Assembly: GCA_023954035.1 (NCBI GenBank)
Contig: JAMLIT010000001.1
Location: forward strand, 1 to 64,000
From: Burkholderiaceae bacterium
GTDB lineage: Bacteria > Pseudomonadota > Gammaproteobacteria > Burkholderiales > Burkholderiaceae_C
Length of the DNA stretch: 64,000 nt
Reading direction: 5' to 3'
The notes beneath the pieces are model-generated. The model was not told the DNA's origin, did no database searches, and saw only the letters and a program-made list of their open reading frames with translations. Below, one piece after another: positions 28,071 through 38,628 of the stretch (positions are counted from its first letter, which is position 1; each line of letters opens with the position of its first letter). Both the position numbers and the translations under genes were made by a program.

Positions 28071-28092
28071 GGTACTTTTGAAGGTACTTTTC
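28071..28092 (+). repeat. Paired GGTACTTTT direct repeats near attR
   Basis: GGTACTTTTG and GGTACTTTTC lie at 28071 and 28083, 49 bases inside attR, in an AT-rich patch. They are candidates for integrase or accessory-protein arm sites on the right end of element 1. Confidence 0.4.
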
Positions 28093-28140
28093 AAATGAAA
28101 AATACTGAAAGCTATATTCCATCAAGGTTTCAAGGCATTA

Positions 28141-28156
28141 TTCGATTCCTGTCGGG
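28141..28156 (+). other. attR core of integrative element 1
   Basis: An exact 16-bp copy (TTCGATTCCTGTCGGG) of the tRNA-Arg(CCU) 3' region. Sequence beyond it does not continue the tRNA, and ordinary chromosomal genes resume at 28210. The element is therefore about 6.95 kb from core to core. Confidence 0.85.
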
Positions 28157-28209
28157 CCACGTGATCGGGGGGGTCGCAGCCGTCCGCGCATTCCCAACGG
28201 CGCCTGCCT

Positions 28210-29814
28210 CTATGGCAGCACCGGCACCGCGTAGCCGCTGCCGTCGGTGTAGATCAGCACTCCTTGCGCGTCGAGTCGGAAGCTGCCTGCACGCAGTTCC
28301 CGGCGCAGTGGCATATTGACCCGGCCGAAACTCAGGTCGACCGCACCCACCACGGCGACACCCACATCGAGCATGGCATCGCGCGAAAGAGCCAGTTGCT
28401 GCTCGACTTCGTCGCGTTCCGCCTGGGTCTGCGCATGGACGCTGCCAGCGTGGTCGAGAGACGCCTGGGCGCGACCGAGCACGCCGCGCGGGTCGCCGCT
28501 TGCGGTCAACTGGGCAATCAGCTTGCGCAAGCTCTCCTGTGCCGCATGCTCTTTTTCCAGGCGGGCGAGCAGATCGCGGTAACGTGCCTCCAGCGCGTGA
28601 TTGGCTCCCAGCACAATTTGCGTCACCCCGCCCGTGGGAGAGCCAAGAAGCGGCGTGCGGATGAGCATCATCGCCGTCGCGCGGCCGCCCATCAGGCGAC
28701 CACGGCGCGGCGATCCGGTGCCGACAAGGATCTGGTTCAGTGATTGCAGTTCGCATTCCATGGCCATGTCATGGATTGCGATGACCGTGCCCGCATGCAG
28801 TTGCGACGCCTCGGCAAAGCGCGCAGCAATGGAACCCTGCGCGTGGAGCCGGGCGTGAGCAATCACTCCCCCAGCCACCTCAATGTTCCCCCCGGCTTGC
28901 AGCAGGCCGCCATCGACCAATCCACCCACCAGGATGTCCCCGCCAGCTTCGACTTTCATGTCCTGCCCGATGTCGCCTTCGACGTGGACCGTCCCTTCGT
29001 AGTGGATGTTGCCGGTGGCCATATTGATTTCGGCCAGACGCAACACCGGCTCCACAATGACGCCGCCGTGCACGCGCACTGGCTGGCCGCTGATGCTGGC
29101 CAGCAACAAATTCGCGTCCTCGGGCGAGATCTGGGCTCCGGCAAGCTGGGCAGAGAACGGTTCGTCCACACCGGGCCTAGCGGCCAGAACGTCGCCGCGC
29201 ACTGTATAACCGGCGACGCCAGGTGTCGCTGGCGTTCTGCGCATCAAAAGGGCGCCCGTGTGCACCATGACAATGCCATCGTGCTCGCGATAGTCGATCA
29301 GGCCGTTTTCGTCCAGCTTGGGGGTGCGATCGGGCGTGGCGGGAATCAGCTCTTCAAACTGCGCATCTTGTCCGTCCTCGGGTACGGCGCCACGTGCAAC
29401 CACCATGGCCTCGCCGTCTTCTGCGGCGACCACCTGGTGCACGGCGGCCTCGTCGATCCCTGCCACCACGCCGGCCAGGGTCAAAGCACGCAGCGCATCG
29501 CCAAGTTCCGCCGGCTTGCCGCCCTGAGCGGGGCGAATGCTGAGCGTGGCAGACATGGCATCGAGAGCCACGTGAACAGACAACACGGCGTCAATGCGTC
29601 GCCCCACCAGCACGGAGAAGCGCGCGGGGGCGTTGGCGCTTTCGCCGGCAGCTCGCTCCAAGGCGCCGATATCCAGCTGACAGGCACCAAAGCCTTCTTG
29701 CACCAGCCAATCGTGAAGCGCCTGGACAGTGACGGGCTCGCGTCCGGGCACCGGCTCCACGCTCAAGAACAGGTTGCCGTCCGTTTCGCTCAGCGCCATC
29801 CCCGCAAAACCCAT
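28210..29814 (-). CDS. DUF342 (FapA-like) family protein
   Basis: A 534-residue protein. The middle (about 240-390) is a right-handed beta-helix-like repeat region with many VEGDIGQDMKVEAGGDILVG-type Gly/Val repeats, the hallmark of DUF342. It is followed by a coiled-coil-like charged segment (about 390-470) and a beta-rich tail. Members (FapA, flagellar assembly A) are implicated in polar positioning or signalling, but no flagellar gene is nearby, so the role is unknown. It is the first chromosomal gene after attR. Confidence 0.8.
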   Translation of the reverse strand: MGFAGMALSETDGNLFLSVEPVPGREPVTVQALHDWLVQEGFGACQLDIGALERAAGESANAPARFSVLVGRRIDAVLSVHVALDAMSATLSIRPAQGGKPAELGDALRALTLAGVVAGIDEAAVHQVVAAEDGEAMVVARGAVPEDGQDAQFEELIPATPDRTPKLDENGLIDYREHDGIVMVHTGALLMRRTPATPGVAGYTVRGDVLAARPGVDEPFSAQLAGAQISPEDANLLLASISGQPVRVHGGVIVEPVLRLAEINMATGNIHYEGTVHVEGDIGQDMKVEAGGDILVGGLVDGGLLQAGGNIEVAGGVIAHARLHAQGSIAARFAEASQLHAGTVIAIHDMAMECELQSLNQILVGTGSPRRGRLMGGRATAMMLIRTPLLGSPTGGVTQIVLGANHALEARYRDLLARLEKEHAAQESLRKLIAQLTASGDPRGVLGRAQASLDHAGSVHAQTQAERDEVEQQLALSRDAMLDVGVAVVGAVDLSFGRVNMPLRRELRAGSFRLDAQGVLIYTDGSGYAVPVLP

Positions 29815-29974
29815 ATGCCGTCGCCTCCACGAACGCGATGGATGTGCGCGGCCGACATCGAAACGCCGGCAGCGCTGCTAATGGCTTATAGCCTATGTCG
29901 CAATGGGGACCCATAGACGCAGATCAAGCAGCACAACCAAGCGCAGTTCCAGGGACAGGCCAGTGCCGCCTGCA

Positions 29975-31807
29975 CTAGGCCAGTTGCGCATCCAGCCAGC
30001 CGCGCAGGCTGTTGACGAAGGCCCAGGCCTGCACTCGCGAAGCATCTTCCAGACGCACCACGCCTTCTTGCACTCTTGCAGAGCGCAGCGCCAGCGCGCG
30101 CCCCACGCCAGGCAGCAAACCGCAGGCGAGCGGTGGCGTCACCCACCGGCCATCGAGCAGCATCGCCACGTTGCCTCGGGTGCACTCGGTGATCTCGCCC
30201 TGCGCGTTGTACAGGACGGCGTCGAACACGCCCGGCTGCGCCGGAGCCAACGCGTCGTAGTGCGCCCGCCGCGTCGTCTTGTAGCGGCAGAATTCTCCAT
30301 GCGCTTGCTCCAGCGCTTGGCGGGCAAGCTGCAGGCGCACCGGCGCGGACGTGGGCTGCAGCGCAAACGCCTCCATCCGAGCGCTGCCATCGGGTGAAAG
30401 CAGCAGGCGCACGCGCCAGGCGCCGTCAGGGTGTTGGAGCGCGGCAATCTGCAATTCCTGGCGCACGGCATGCAGGTTCCAGGGGAACCCGAAGTGGACA
30501 GCCGCAAGCCCCATGCGCGCGAGGTGCAGGTCGGCGTGGCCGAACTTTCCGTCCGTCAGCGCCAGGGTTTCCAGAAGTTCGAAAGGGGCACTGACACGCT
30601 CGACAAAGGCGCGCTTGTGGCGCCATTCCATCCATTCGGCGGCAGGCTCGGAGCCGGACGTGATGCCACTGCCGATACCGCAGGTGGCCGTGGTGACTGC
30701 CGGAATGTCGCCCGCTCCCTGGCCATCCCCAGCGCGCAACACCACGGTGCGAATGGGCACATTGAACGTGGCGGCCACAGGGTGCAGGCCCTCGGCATTG
30801 GCATCGCCGCCGGGGCGTACAACCCCCACCGCACCGCAGTAAACACCGCGCGGCGCGGGCTCGAGTGCGTGGATCATCTGCATGGCGCGCACCTTGGGCG
30901 CGCCGGTGACGGAGCCGCAGGGGAACAGCGCCGCAAACACATCGGTCAGCGTGGTGCCAGGCCGCGTGCGTGCCCGCACGTCGGACGTCATTTGCCACAC
31001 CGTGGGCAGCGCCTGCGTGGCAAACAGCGCGGGCACCTGCACGCTGTGCGGCAGGGCAATGCGCGAGAGGTCGTTGCGCAGCAGATCCACGATCATCACG
31101 TTCTCGGCACGCTCTTTGGGGGCCGTGCGCAGGTGGGCGGCCTGGGCGGCATCTTCCTCGGGCGTGGCGCCGCGCGCGGCTGTGCCCTTCATGGGGCGGG
31201 CCAGAATATCGCCGCCGCCAGACGCGTCCTGCCAGTCAAAAAACAGTTCGGGCGAAACGGAGAGCACCTGCTCGTCCCCCGCATCGATGTGCGCCGCGTA
31301 ACCGCCAGGCTGGGCGCGCTGCAGCGCAGCAAACAGCGCCGCCGCACTGCCCTGCAGTGTGCCTGTGAGGGGCGCGGTGTAGTTGACCTGGTAGAGCTCG
31401 CCCGCACCAATGGCCTGCTGGATGCGGCCCAGCGCAGCATCGAAAGTGCCGCGCTCCAGGCCGCTATGCCACTCCACACGCGCCGCTTCCTGCGCCACCT
31501 CGGCAGGCCAGGGCTGGGGGGCATCGTGCACGGCAAACCAGGCCAGCGGGCCGTCGGTGGCGTGGGTTTGCAGTGCGGTATCGAATGCAGGCGCCGCCTC
31601 GTAGCGCACATAGCCCACGCACCAGTGGCCGCGCTGCGCGGCGGCATGCACGGCATCGAGCACGGCGCGCACCGCGTCCACCTGCTGCGTCACCAGCACC
31701 TGGCGCGGCGCGCCAAAGGCGCAGCGCAGGCGCGGGGCGGCGGCATCCAGCGGCTGGGCGAAGTCGATGCGGGCCGTCTCGGCCTCTGGCGGGGAAACGC
31801 GCTTCAC
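29975..31807 (-). CDS. pabB-pabC: Fused aminodeoxychorismate synthase component I / 4-amino-4-deoxychorismate lyase
   Basis: A 610-residue fusion for p-aminobenzoate, hence folate, synthesis. Residues 1-350 form the chorismate-binding PabB domain (PELFFDWQ, PMKGTAARG, PCGSVTGAPKVRAMQMI). Residues about 370-610 form a PLP-dependent PabC-type lyase (CRYKTTRRAHYD with the PLP lysine, and EITECTRGNVAML). The GTG at 31807 overlaps the upstream stop as GTGA and gives the natural N terminus; the frame is also open from an ATG at 31867 inside the upstream gene. PabA, the glutaminase partner, is not seen here. Confidence 0.9.
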   Translation of the reverse strand: MKRVSPPEAETARIDFAQPLDAAAPRLRCAFGAPRQVLVTQQVDAVRAVLDAVHAAAQRGHWCVGYVRYEAAPAFDTALQTHATDGPLAWFAVHDAPQPWPAEVAQEAARVEWHSGLERGTFDAALGRIQQAIGAGELYQVNYTAPLTGTLQGSAAALFAALQRAQPGGYAAHIDAGDEQVLSVSPELFFDWQDASGGGDILARPMKGTAARGATPEEDAAQAAHLRTAPKERAENVMIVDLLRNDLSRIALPHSVQVPALFATQALPTVWQMTSDVRARTRPGTTLTDVFAALFPCGSVTGAPKVRAMQMIHALEPAPRGVYCGAVGVVRPGGDANAEGLHPVAATFNVPIRTVVLRAGDGQGAGDIPAVTTATCGIGSGITSGSEPAAEWMEWRHKRAFVERVSAPFELLETLALTDGKFGHADLHLARMGLAAVHFGFPWNLHAVRQELQIAALQHPDGAWRVRLLLSPDGSARMEAFALQPTSAPVRLQLARQALEQAHGEFCRYKTTRRAHYDALAPAQPGVFDAVLYNAQGEITECTRGNVAMLLDGRWVTPPLACGLLPGVGRALALRSARVQEGVVRLEDASRVQAWAFVNSLRGWLDAQLA

Positions 31808-33627
31808 GGCAGGCCGGCAATGAAATTGCGTTTGGGTTTGTACCGAACGCGCAGGTCGGCCAGCCACGGCGCCTGCTGCGCCAGGGGCATGCGTGCGAGG
31901 ATGTCACGCACCAGCGCCAGCGGCGCGGCATAGGGCGACGAGGCACCGGCCATGGCGGCATCGAACACACGCTGCAGCAGTTGCACGGCATCCGCACCGT
32001 GCTCAGCGGGCAACTGGCGGGCCAGCGCTTCGAGCGTGTCGAGACGACAGCCGTTGCCGGCTTGCTGCACCAACGCCAGGGCTTGCTGCGGCTCAGCGTC
32101 CGCCAAGTGCCAGCACACGCGCACATCGATGCTGCGCAATGCGGGATCACCTGCATGCGTGCGGGTGCGCTTGCGCGCAGCGTCCAGCTCCGCCTGTTCG
32201 CGCTGCTCGGCCCAGGCGAAGAGTTCATCCCGGTAGCGCGCACGGTCGCACCCGGCGCGCTCTGCAGCCGTCAGCACCGCCCGGTAGGTCGATACATCTG
32301 GGCGTGCTTGCAGGCGGCGGCGCCAGAGGGCCAGCGCCTCTTCGTCCCAGCCGTCGCGCTCGTAGCAGCGCAGCAGGTCGTCTTCGCAGCGCCAGTCGCC
32401 AGGGTGCTGCCGAACCCCGGCCTCCGCCCATTGCAGGGCTTCACGGAACCAGCCTTGCTCCTCGCACAAGGCCACCAGGGCGCAGTACTCAAACGCTTCC
32501 TGCGCGCTGTCGGCCATGGCGTCGCGCAGGGCCAGCGGGTCGCCCTGCAAGGCCAGGCTGTCCAGGTAGCGGCGGCGCAACTGGCTGCGCTGGTGGTCAT
32601 ATCCCCGAACGGCGCGCGCTGGCAGGCCCGGTGGGGCGGTCGCAGGATGGAGGCGCTGCCAGTCTTGCCAATCGGCACGCGCCTGCGCGGCATAGCGCGC
32701 CAACACGGCCGGACCCGCGGCGGCGAGGATGGATTTCTCGTCCCACAGGCCCCAGGGGTCGGCCTGCATCAGCGCAAACCAGCGCTCCACCCAGGCAGCG
32801 GGGGGTGGGGATGCGCGCAGGGCTTCGGTCAGCAGGTCCATCACATCCTGCACCAGCCCACCCACTTCGCCATTCGAGTCGTCGGCGTGTTCCGCCACCT
32901 TGTAGATACAGCGCAGTGCGTGCTCGCACAACGCGAGCAGCTGCGCGGGGTCGCGCTCCAGCCAGGGCCGCAGCATAGGCAGCACCTTGGCAGCGCGGTG
33001 CGCGTAGGCGCTGGATTCGCGCCAGTCCAAGAAGCCGCTGCGATCGCGCAGCAGCGCGGCAATGGCACTGCGCAGCGCCTTGGGGTCGCCTGCAGCGCTG
33101 TGCTCGGCGGACCAGGCCTTGAGCTCGGCCATGAGGTCGCGGTCGTTCTCGGCCCAGGCCCACAGCCGCTCGGCCAGGGCATCGGCACTTTGGCTCTGCA
33201 CAAACTGGCGCAAGGCTTGCAGGTTGCTGGCCTGGGTGCGTGCGCGCTTGGCAGCGGCAGCCACCTTTTTGGCCGCCTCGGCGTCATGCACGGGCGCGGC
33301 ACCGCCCAGTTCACCGCGCCAGGCCTGGCATACCGCCACCAGGTGCTTGCAGAAGTTGCCGTCCTGCGCGTGCGGACAGTCGCACTCGCCATCGAGTTCG
33401 TCGTCAGCGTCAATGCAGACCCGCACCTGGTAGGCCTGCGTGCCTTGCACCAGGGCCTGCACGGCGGCCTGTTCGCCCGGCTCCAGCGCGGGGGTCTGCA
33501 GCGACTCGATGGCGCCGCTGCAGGCGTAGGTCTGGCCGCGCGCAAACACCGCTGGGCCGCTCAGACGCCGCAGCGCGTCATCGGACAGCAGGGACAGCCA
33601 CTGCGGCGAAAGGCGTGGAGAGGCCAC
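31804..33627 (-). CDS. SWIM zinc-finger domain protein
   Basis: A 607-residue protein whose N-terminal part carries a SWIM zinc finger: Cys82, Cys84, Cys93 and His95 in CDCPHAQDGNFCKH. The rest is long, helical and Ala/Leu/Trp-rich, resembling repeat-type helical scaffolds. SWIM domains bind DNA or protein; the bacterial proteins of this size have no settled function. Translationally coupled to the pabB-pabC gene through a 4-base overlap. Confidence 0.85.
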   Translation of the reverse strand: MASPRLSPQWLSLLSDDALRRLSGPAVFARGQTYACSGAIESLQTPALEPGEQAAVQALVQGTQAYQVRVCIDADDELDGECDCPHAQDGNFCKHLVAVCQAWRGELGGAAPVHDAEAAKKVAAAAKRARTQASNLQALRQFVQSQSADALAERLWAWAENDRDLMAELKAWSAEHSAAGDPKALRSAIAALLRDRSGFLDWRESSAYAHRAAKVLPMLRPWLERDPAQLLALCEHALRCIYKVAEHADDSNGEVGGLVQDVMDLLTEALRASPPPAAWVERWFALMQADPWGLWDEKSILAAAGPAVLARYAAQARADWQDWQRLHPATAPPGLPARAVRGYDHQRSQLRRRYLDSLALQGDPLALRDAMADSAQEAFEYCALVALCEEQGWFREALQWAEAGVRQHPGDWRCEDDLLRCYERDGWDEEALALWRRRLQARPDVSTYRAVLTAAERAGCDRARYRDELFAWAEQREQAELDAARKRTRTHAGDPALRSIDVRVCWHLADAEPQQALALVQQAGNGCRLDTLEALARQLPAEHGADAVQLLQRVFDAAMAGASSPYAAPLALVRDILARMPLAQQAPWLADLRVRYKPKRNFIAGLP

Positions 33628-33647
33628 GGCAGATATCCTGTTTGATG

Positions 33648-33702
33648 AAAAAATGACCTCTAGCGCTTATGCAGCAAGCGCCAATAGCTATAAATACAAT
33701 AG
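33648..33702 (+). repeat. Dispersed palindromic repeat, copy 5
   Basis: ATGACCTCTAGCGCTTATG, then GCAAGCGCCAATAGCTAT and AATACAATAGC: a well-preserved copy with both inverted arms. It lies between the SWIM-domain gene and nadA. Confidence 0.75.
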
Positions 33703-33708
33703 CAAACT

Positions 33709-34836
33709 CTACGCCGCACCCATGTTCGGCACCAGCCCTGCCACCGGCTGCCCGTTCTTCAGGGCGGCGGTAAACGCCAGCATGCGGTCAATCGGCATAC
33801 GCGCGCGCGGGATGATGGCCGGGTCCACATGGATGGCGTTGGCGCCCGTCTCCAGCACCTGGGCCACACCGGCCAGGCCGTTCATCGCCATCCAGGGGCA
33901 GTGGGCGCAGCTCTTGCAGGTGGCGCTGTTGCCCGCGGTGGGGGCCTCGTAGAACCGCTTGCCGGGGTTGAGCGTGCGCAGCTTGTGCATCATGCCGTTG
34001 TCGGTGGCGACGATGAACTCCTGGGCGTCCATCGTCTGCGCGGCCTTGAGAATGGCCGAGGTGGAGCCCACGGCGTCGGCCAGGGCAATCACATCTGCGG
34101 GCGATTCGGGGTGCACCAGTACCTTGGCGCCGGGGTGCTCCTTTTTGAGCGCTTCAAGCTCAAAGGCCTTGAACTCGTCGTGCACGATGCAGGCACCGTT
34201 CCAGAACACCATGTCGGCGCCGGTCTCGCGGCGGATGTAGTCGCCCAGGTGGCGGTCGGGCGCCCAGAGGATTTTTTGCCCGGCATCTTTCAGGGCGCGC
34301 ACGATGTCGAGCGCGCAGCTCGACGTGACCAGCCAGTCGGCACGCGCCTTCACCGCCGCGCTGGTGTTGGCATACACCACCACGGTGCGGTCCGGGTGCT
34401 GGTCGCAAAACGCGCTGAACTCCTCGATGGGGCAGCCCAGGTCGAGCGAACAGGTGGCGTCCAGGTCGGGCATGAGCACGGTTTTTTCGGGGGAGAGGAT
34501 CTTCGCCGTCTCGCCCATGAAACGCACGCCGGAGACGACCAGGCTCGTGGCCGCGTGGTCGCGGCCAAAGCGGGCCATCTCCAGCGAGTCGCTGACGATG
34601 CCGCCGGTTTCCTCGGCCAGGTCCTGCAGGTCGGGGTGCACGTAGTAGTGCGACACCATGACTGCATTCTTTTCCTTGAGCAGGCGACGAATCTTGTCCT
34701 TGGTGGCCGCGCGCTCGTCCTGCGTCAGCTCGGCAGGCACGCGCGCCCAGGCATGCTTGGTGGAACAGACGGCGCCGTCCGTGCCCTCGCGGGGCTGCTC
34801 GTACTCGACCTCTTTAATGGCAATAACAGGATTCAT
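33709..34836 (-). CDS. nadA: Quinolinate synthase
   Basis: A 375-residue quinolinate synthase, which condenses iminoaspartate with dihydroxyacetone phosphate in NAD synthesis. The [4Fe-4S] ligands are plausible at [18 protein letters not shown] and the C-terminal [25 protein letters not shown] and [14 protein letters not shown] are family signatures. The ATG at 34836 gives the N terminus; the upstream open frame to 34929 overlaps nothing conserved. nadC lies upstream on the same strand; nadB is not in the window. Confidence 0.95.
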   Translation of the reverse strand: MNPVIAIKEVEYEQPREGTDGAVCSTKHAWARVPAELTQDERAATKDKIRRLLKEKNAVMVSHYYVHPDLQDLAEETGGIVSDSLEMARFGRDHAATSLVVSGVRFMGETAKILSPEKTVLMPDLDATCSLDLGCPIEEFSAFCDQHPDRTVVVYANTSAAVKARADWLVTSSCALDIVRALKDAGQKILWAPDRHLGDYIRRETGADMVFWNGACIVHDEFKAFELEALKKEHPGAKVLVHPESPADVIALADAVGSTSAILKAAQTMDAQEFIVATDNGMMHKLRTLNPGKRFYEAPTAGNSATCKSCAHCPWMAMNGLAGVAQVLETGANAIHVDPAIIPRARMPIDRMLAFTAALKNGQPVAGLVPNMGAA

Positions 34837-34939
34837 TTCAGTGCTCCAGGGTGCGTCGCTGCGCCCGCCAAACGTCGAAGTTGCAGAGCCAAGGCCAGCG
34901 GACGCCGTGCAAGGGCCGCCCGGCCGCACTGGCGTCGTC

Positions 34940-35070
34940 CCCCTTCCCGCGCAGCGAGAGAAGGGGCTGAGGGCCGAGGCTCCAAGCCTGCCGGCGCAGG
35001 CTTGGACGTGTCCGAAGAACAGTCGTCTCTGACGGCGGCACGGAGGCGCCGAAGGCGACGCAGGGGGTTG
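34940..35070 (+). repeat. About 130-bp dispersed intergenic repeat, copy B
   Basis: The plus strand carries the same ordered blocks as copy A on its minus strand (GGCTCCAAGCCTGC, GCAGGCTTGGACGTG, CTCTGACGGCGGCACG, GGCGACGCAGGGG). It occupies the nadC-nadA gap. Confidence 0.8.
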
Positions 35071-35071
35071 T

Positions 35072-35935
35072 TCACCATTCCTCCATGCGCATGGAAAAGT
35101 CCGTGGCCTTCACGTCCTTGGTCAGCGCACCGATGGAGATGCGGTCCACACCGGTTTCTGCAAGGGCGCGCAGGCCATCGAGCGTGACGCCGCCCGAGAT
35201 TTCCAGAATGGCGCGGCCTGCATTGATACGCACCGCCTCGTGCAGTGTCGCCACGTCCATGTTGTCGAGCAGCACCATCCTGGCACCGGCCTCCAGGGCC
35301 TCGGTCAGCTGCGCCAGGGTTTCCACTTCGATCTCGATGAACTGGGCCTGCGCGGCCACCTTCTCGGCTGCGCGCAGCACGGCCGTCACCCCCCCGGCGG
35401 CGGCGATGTGGTTTTCCTTGATGAGCACGGCGTCAAACAGGCCAATGCGGTGGTTGGTACCGCCGCCCATGCGCACGGCGTACTTTTGCGCCATGCGCAG
35501 GCCGGGCAGGGTTTTGCGCGTGTCCACGATGTGCGCCTTGGTGCCGGCCACGGCGTCCACGTAGCTGCGCGTCTTCGTCGCCACGGCGGACAGCATCTGC
35601 AGAAAATTCAAAGCCGTGCGCTCGGCGCTGAGCAGGGCACGGGCGTCACCCTGCATTTCAAGCACCATCTGGTCCGCAGCGCAGCGTCCGCCCTCGGCCA
35701 CATGCCAGGTGAGTTCGACGGCCGGGTCCAGAGTGCGCAGCGCGGCCTCAGCCCACGGGGCGCCGCACAGCACCGCCGCCTCGCGCACCAGGATACGGGC
35801 GCGCACGCGCCGGTGGGCAGGCACCAGGCCCGCAGTCAGGTCGCCGGCGCCCAGGTCTTCCTGCAGCGCACGGGCCACGTCCAGCAGCACCTGCGCGCGC
35901 AGCGGGGCTTCAAGGGTGTCCAAAGGAGATTTCAT
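35072..35935 (-). CDS. nadC: Nicotinate-nucleotide pyrophosphorylase (carboxylating)
   Basis: A 287-residue quinolinate phosphoribosyltransferase that converts quinolinate and PRPP to nicotinate mononucleotide, the step after NadA. Motifs seen: [25 protein letters not shown] and the C-terminal [20 protein letters not shown]. The ATG at 35935 (MKSPLDTLE) has AAGGAGA upstream within the CAAAGGAGATTTC stretch, so I preferred it over in-frame starts at 35947 and 36001. Shares the strand with nadA but is separated by a repeat. Confidence 0.93.
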   Translation of the reverse strand: MKSPLDTLEAPLRAQVLLDVARALQEDLGAGDLTAGLVPAHRRVRARILVREAAVLCGAPWAEAALRTLDPAVELTWHVAEGGRCAADQMVLEMQGDARALLSAERTALNFLQMLSAVATKTRSYVDAVAGTKAHIVDTRKTLPGLRMAQKYAVRMGGGTNHRIGLFDAVLIKENHIAAAGGVTAVLRAAEKVAAQAQFIEIEVETLAQLTEALEAGARMVLLDNMDVATLHEAVRINAGRAILEISGGVTLDGLRALAETGVDRISIGALTKDVKATDFSMRMEEW

Positions 35936-36040
35936 GGCGCAAAGCATAGCGCCGGCCGCGCACGGCCTGCGGCTACCGGTCAATAGCTGCACAAGGGGCA
36001 CGACTACACTCCCGGGTCCACCCTCTCAGCGCAGCCAGCC

Positions 36041-36934
36041 ATGACCGAACCGCTTGCCCCGCCTGTCCAGCCCGCAGGCACGCCCTACGGCACCCTGCCT
36101 CCCGCATCGCCCCTGCCCCAGCGCCGTCCCGTCAGCCTGCCGCGCCTGCAGCAGATGCGCGAGGCCGGCGAAAAGATCACCATGCTGACCGCCTACGACG
36201 CGACCTTTGCCGCCGTGGCCGATGCTGCGGGCGTCGAATGCCTGCTGGTGGGCGACTCGCTGGGCATGGTCTGCCAGGGCCTGCCCAGCACCGTGGGCGT
36301 GACGCTGGAGACCATGGTCTACCACACGGAGAGCGTGGCGCGTGGCCTGCACCGCGTGCAGGGCACCGCCTGGTTGATTGCCGACCTGCCCTTCGGCAGC
36401 TATGCGGAGAGCCGCGAACAAGCCCTGCACAGCGCCTGCCAGCTCATGCGCGCCGGCGCGCACATGGTCAAGCTCGAAGGCGGCGGCTGGACGGCGCCCA
36501 CGGTGCAGTTTCTGGTGGAGCGCGGCGTGCCGGTATGCGCCCACCTGGGACTCACGCCGCAGACCGTGCACGCCCTGGGCGGCTACCGCGTGCAGGGCAA
36601 GACCGACCAGGCCGCGCAGGCGCTGCGCCGCCAGGCGCGCGAACTGCAGGATGCCGGCGCCGCCATGCTGGTGCTGGAGATGGTGCCGGCGCAGCTATCG
36701 GCCGAGCTGACCAGCGAACTGAGCCAGTGCGCCACCATCGGCATCGGCGCCGGCAAGGGCACGGCCGGCCAGGTGCTGGTACTGCACGACATGCTGGGAA
36801 TGAACCTGGGGAAAATGGCGCGTTTCGTGCACAACTTCATGCAGGACGCCGGCAGCGTGCGCGGCGCCATGGAGGCCTACGTGGCCGCCGTCAAGGCCCA
36901 GACCTTCCCCGACGACGCATTGCACGCCTGGTAG
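36041..36934 (+). CDS. panB: 3-methyl-2-oxobutanoate hydroxymethyltransferase
   Basis: A 297-residue TIM-barrel enzyme that makes ketopantoate, first step of pantothenate synthesis. Residues characteristic of Pan[14 protein letters not shown] (about 46-58), [10 protein letters not shown] with the metal-binding Asp, ADLPFGSY, and VKLEGG. About 30 extra Pro-rich residues precede the conserved start. panC follows after 24 bases, so they form an operon. Confidence 0.95.
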   Translation: MTEPLAPPVQPAGTPYGTLPPASPLPQRRPVSLPRLQQMREAGEKITMLTAYDATFAAVADAAGVECLLVGDSLGMVCQGLPSTVGVTLETMVYHTESVARGLHRVQGTAWLIADLPFGSYAESREQALHSACQLMRAGAHMVKLEGGGWTAPTVQFLVERGVPVCAHLGLTPQTVHALGGYRVQGKTDQAAQALRRQARELQDAGAAMLVLEMVPAQLSAELTSELSQCATIGIGAGKGTAGQVLVLHDMLGMNLGKMARFVHNFMQDAGSVRGAMEAYVAAVKAQTFPDDALHAW

Positions 36935-37807
<873 letters not shown>

Positions 37808-37811
37808 GGCA

Positions 37812-37979
37812 ATGCTGAACAAGTCCCTCACGCGCCGCGCATCCGCACCTCGGGCGGTCTGCGGCGTTGCAAATCCTCGCCATAGCTGCCGCTATGACTG
37901 CGGTTCGCGCGCGGAGGGCCGCCCCCTTGCATCCCATCCCGAAGCACGGCGCGCGTCATCGCGGTGACTTATTCAGCAT
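37812..37979 (+). mobile_element. MITE-like element, 168 bp with terminal inverted repeats
   Basis: It begins ATGCTGAACAAGTC and ends GACTTATTCAGCAT, which are 14-bp inverted repeats with one mismatch. There is no ORF of note. The interior contains an inverted pair around CCATAGCTGCCGCTATG. No clear target duplication is visible. It fills the panC to 38003 gap. Confidence 0.65.
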
Positions 37980-38002
37980 CGCCTTCAACCCGACGCACAT
38001 TC

Positions 38003-38611
38003 ATGGACCCCGTTTTTCTTCTTCTGCTCTTGGGTGGCAGCGGCCTGCTGATGGCCAACGGCCACCAGCAGCGCCAGCGCATTGCCCTGCTCGCCCACCA
38101 CCTGGGCCCACTGCAAATTGAAAAGCTGATGGAGACCGTGACGCAAGGCTATCTGCGCGCCCTGGGCGAGAGCGATCCCGCGCGCCAGGCGCAGATATTT
38201 GCCGTACTGGAGGGCAGCGAAGCGCAGCTTGCCACCCAGTTTGCCCAGTTGGCGCGCGATTTCGCCGCCGTGCCCGCTGCCCAGGCGCGTGCCAGCACGC
38301 TGGCGTTCTCGCTGCCCTGGGCCAGCACCCTGCTGCCGCATGCCAGCTTTGATATGCGCAAGCTGCTGGCCGTGCATGCCAATGGCATCGCGCGCGCCCT
38401 GCGCACCGATGCAGCGCGTTCACCGCGCGACCGGGCCTTTCTGATTTCAGCCGAACTCTTCCTCATGCAACACAGTTGCCACTGGTTCTGCAAGTCGCGC
38501 GCAGTGGCGTCGGCGCGCATGCTGGCGCGGCACCACACGCCCCACGCCCAACTGGTGGCCGCGGTGTCCCCCGAAACACGCAGCGCCTACCGGGCGCTGA
38601 CGGGAAGCTAA
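38003..38611 (+). CDS. Hypothetical protein with N-terminal hydrophobic segment
   Basis: A 202-residue protein. A short hydrophobic stretch (FLLLLLGGSGLLMA, about residues 4-17) could be a membrane anchor or signal; the rest is helical and Ala-rich with no recognisable motif. The frame is open from 37964 inside the MITE-like element, but the ATG at 38003 is the better start because the upstream part is element sequence. I do not recognise a family. Confidence 0.6.
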   Translation: MDPVFLLLLLGGSGLLMANGHQQRQRIALLAHHLGPLQIEKLMETVTQGYLRALGESDPARQAQIFAVLEGSEAQLATQFAQLARDFAAVPAAQARASTLAFSLPWASTLLPHASFDMRKLLAVHANGIARALRTDAARSPRDRAFLISAELFLMQHSCHWFCKSRAVASARMLARHHTPHAQLVAAVSPETRSAYRALTGS

Positions 38612-38628
38612 AACGGCGGCCCACAGGT

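Noticed and set aside
21193..28156. CRISPR-like array among the short repeats of element 1
   Set aside because: The repeats are 10-16 bp, few, and unevenly spaced; none has regular spacers, and no cas gene is seen.
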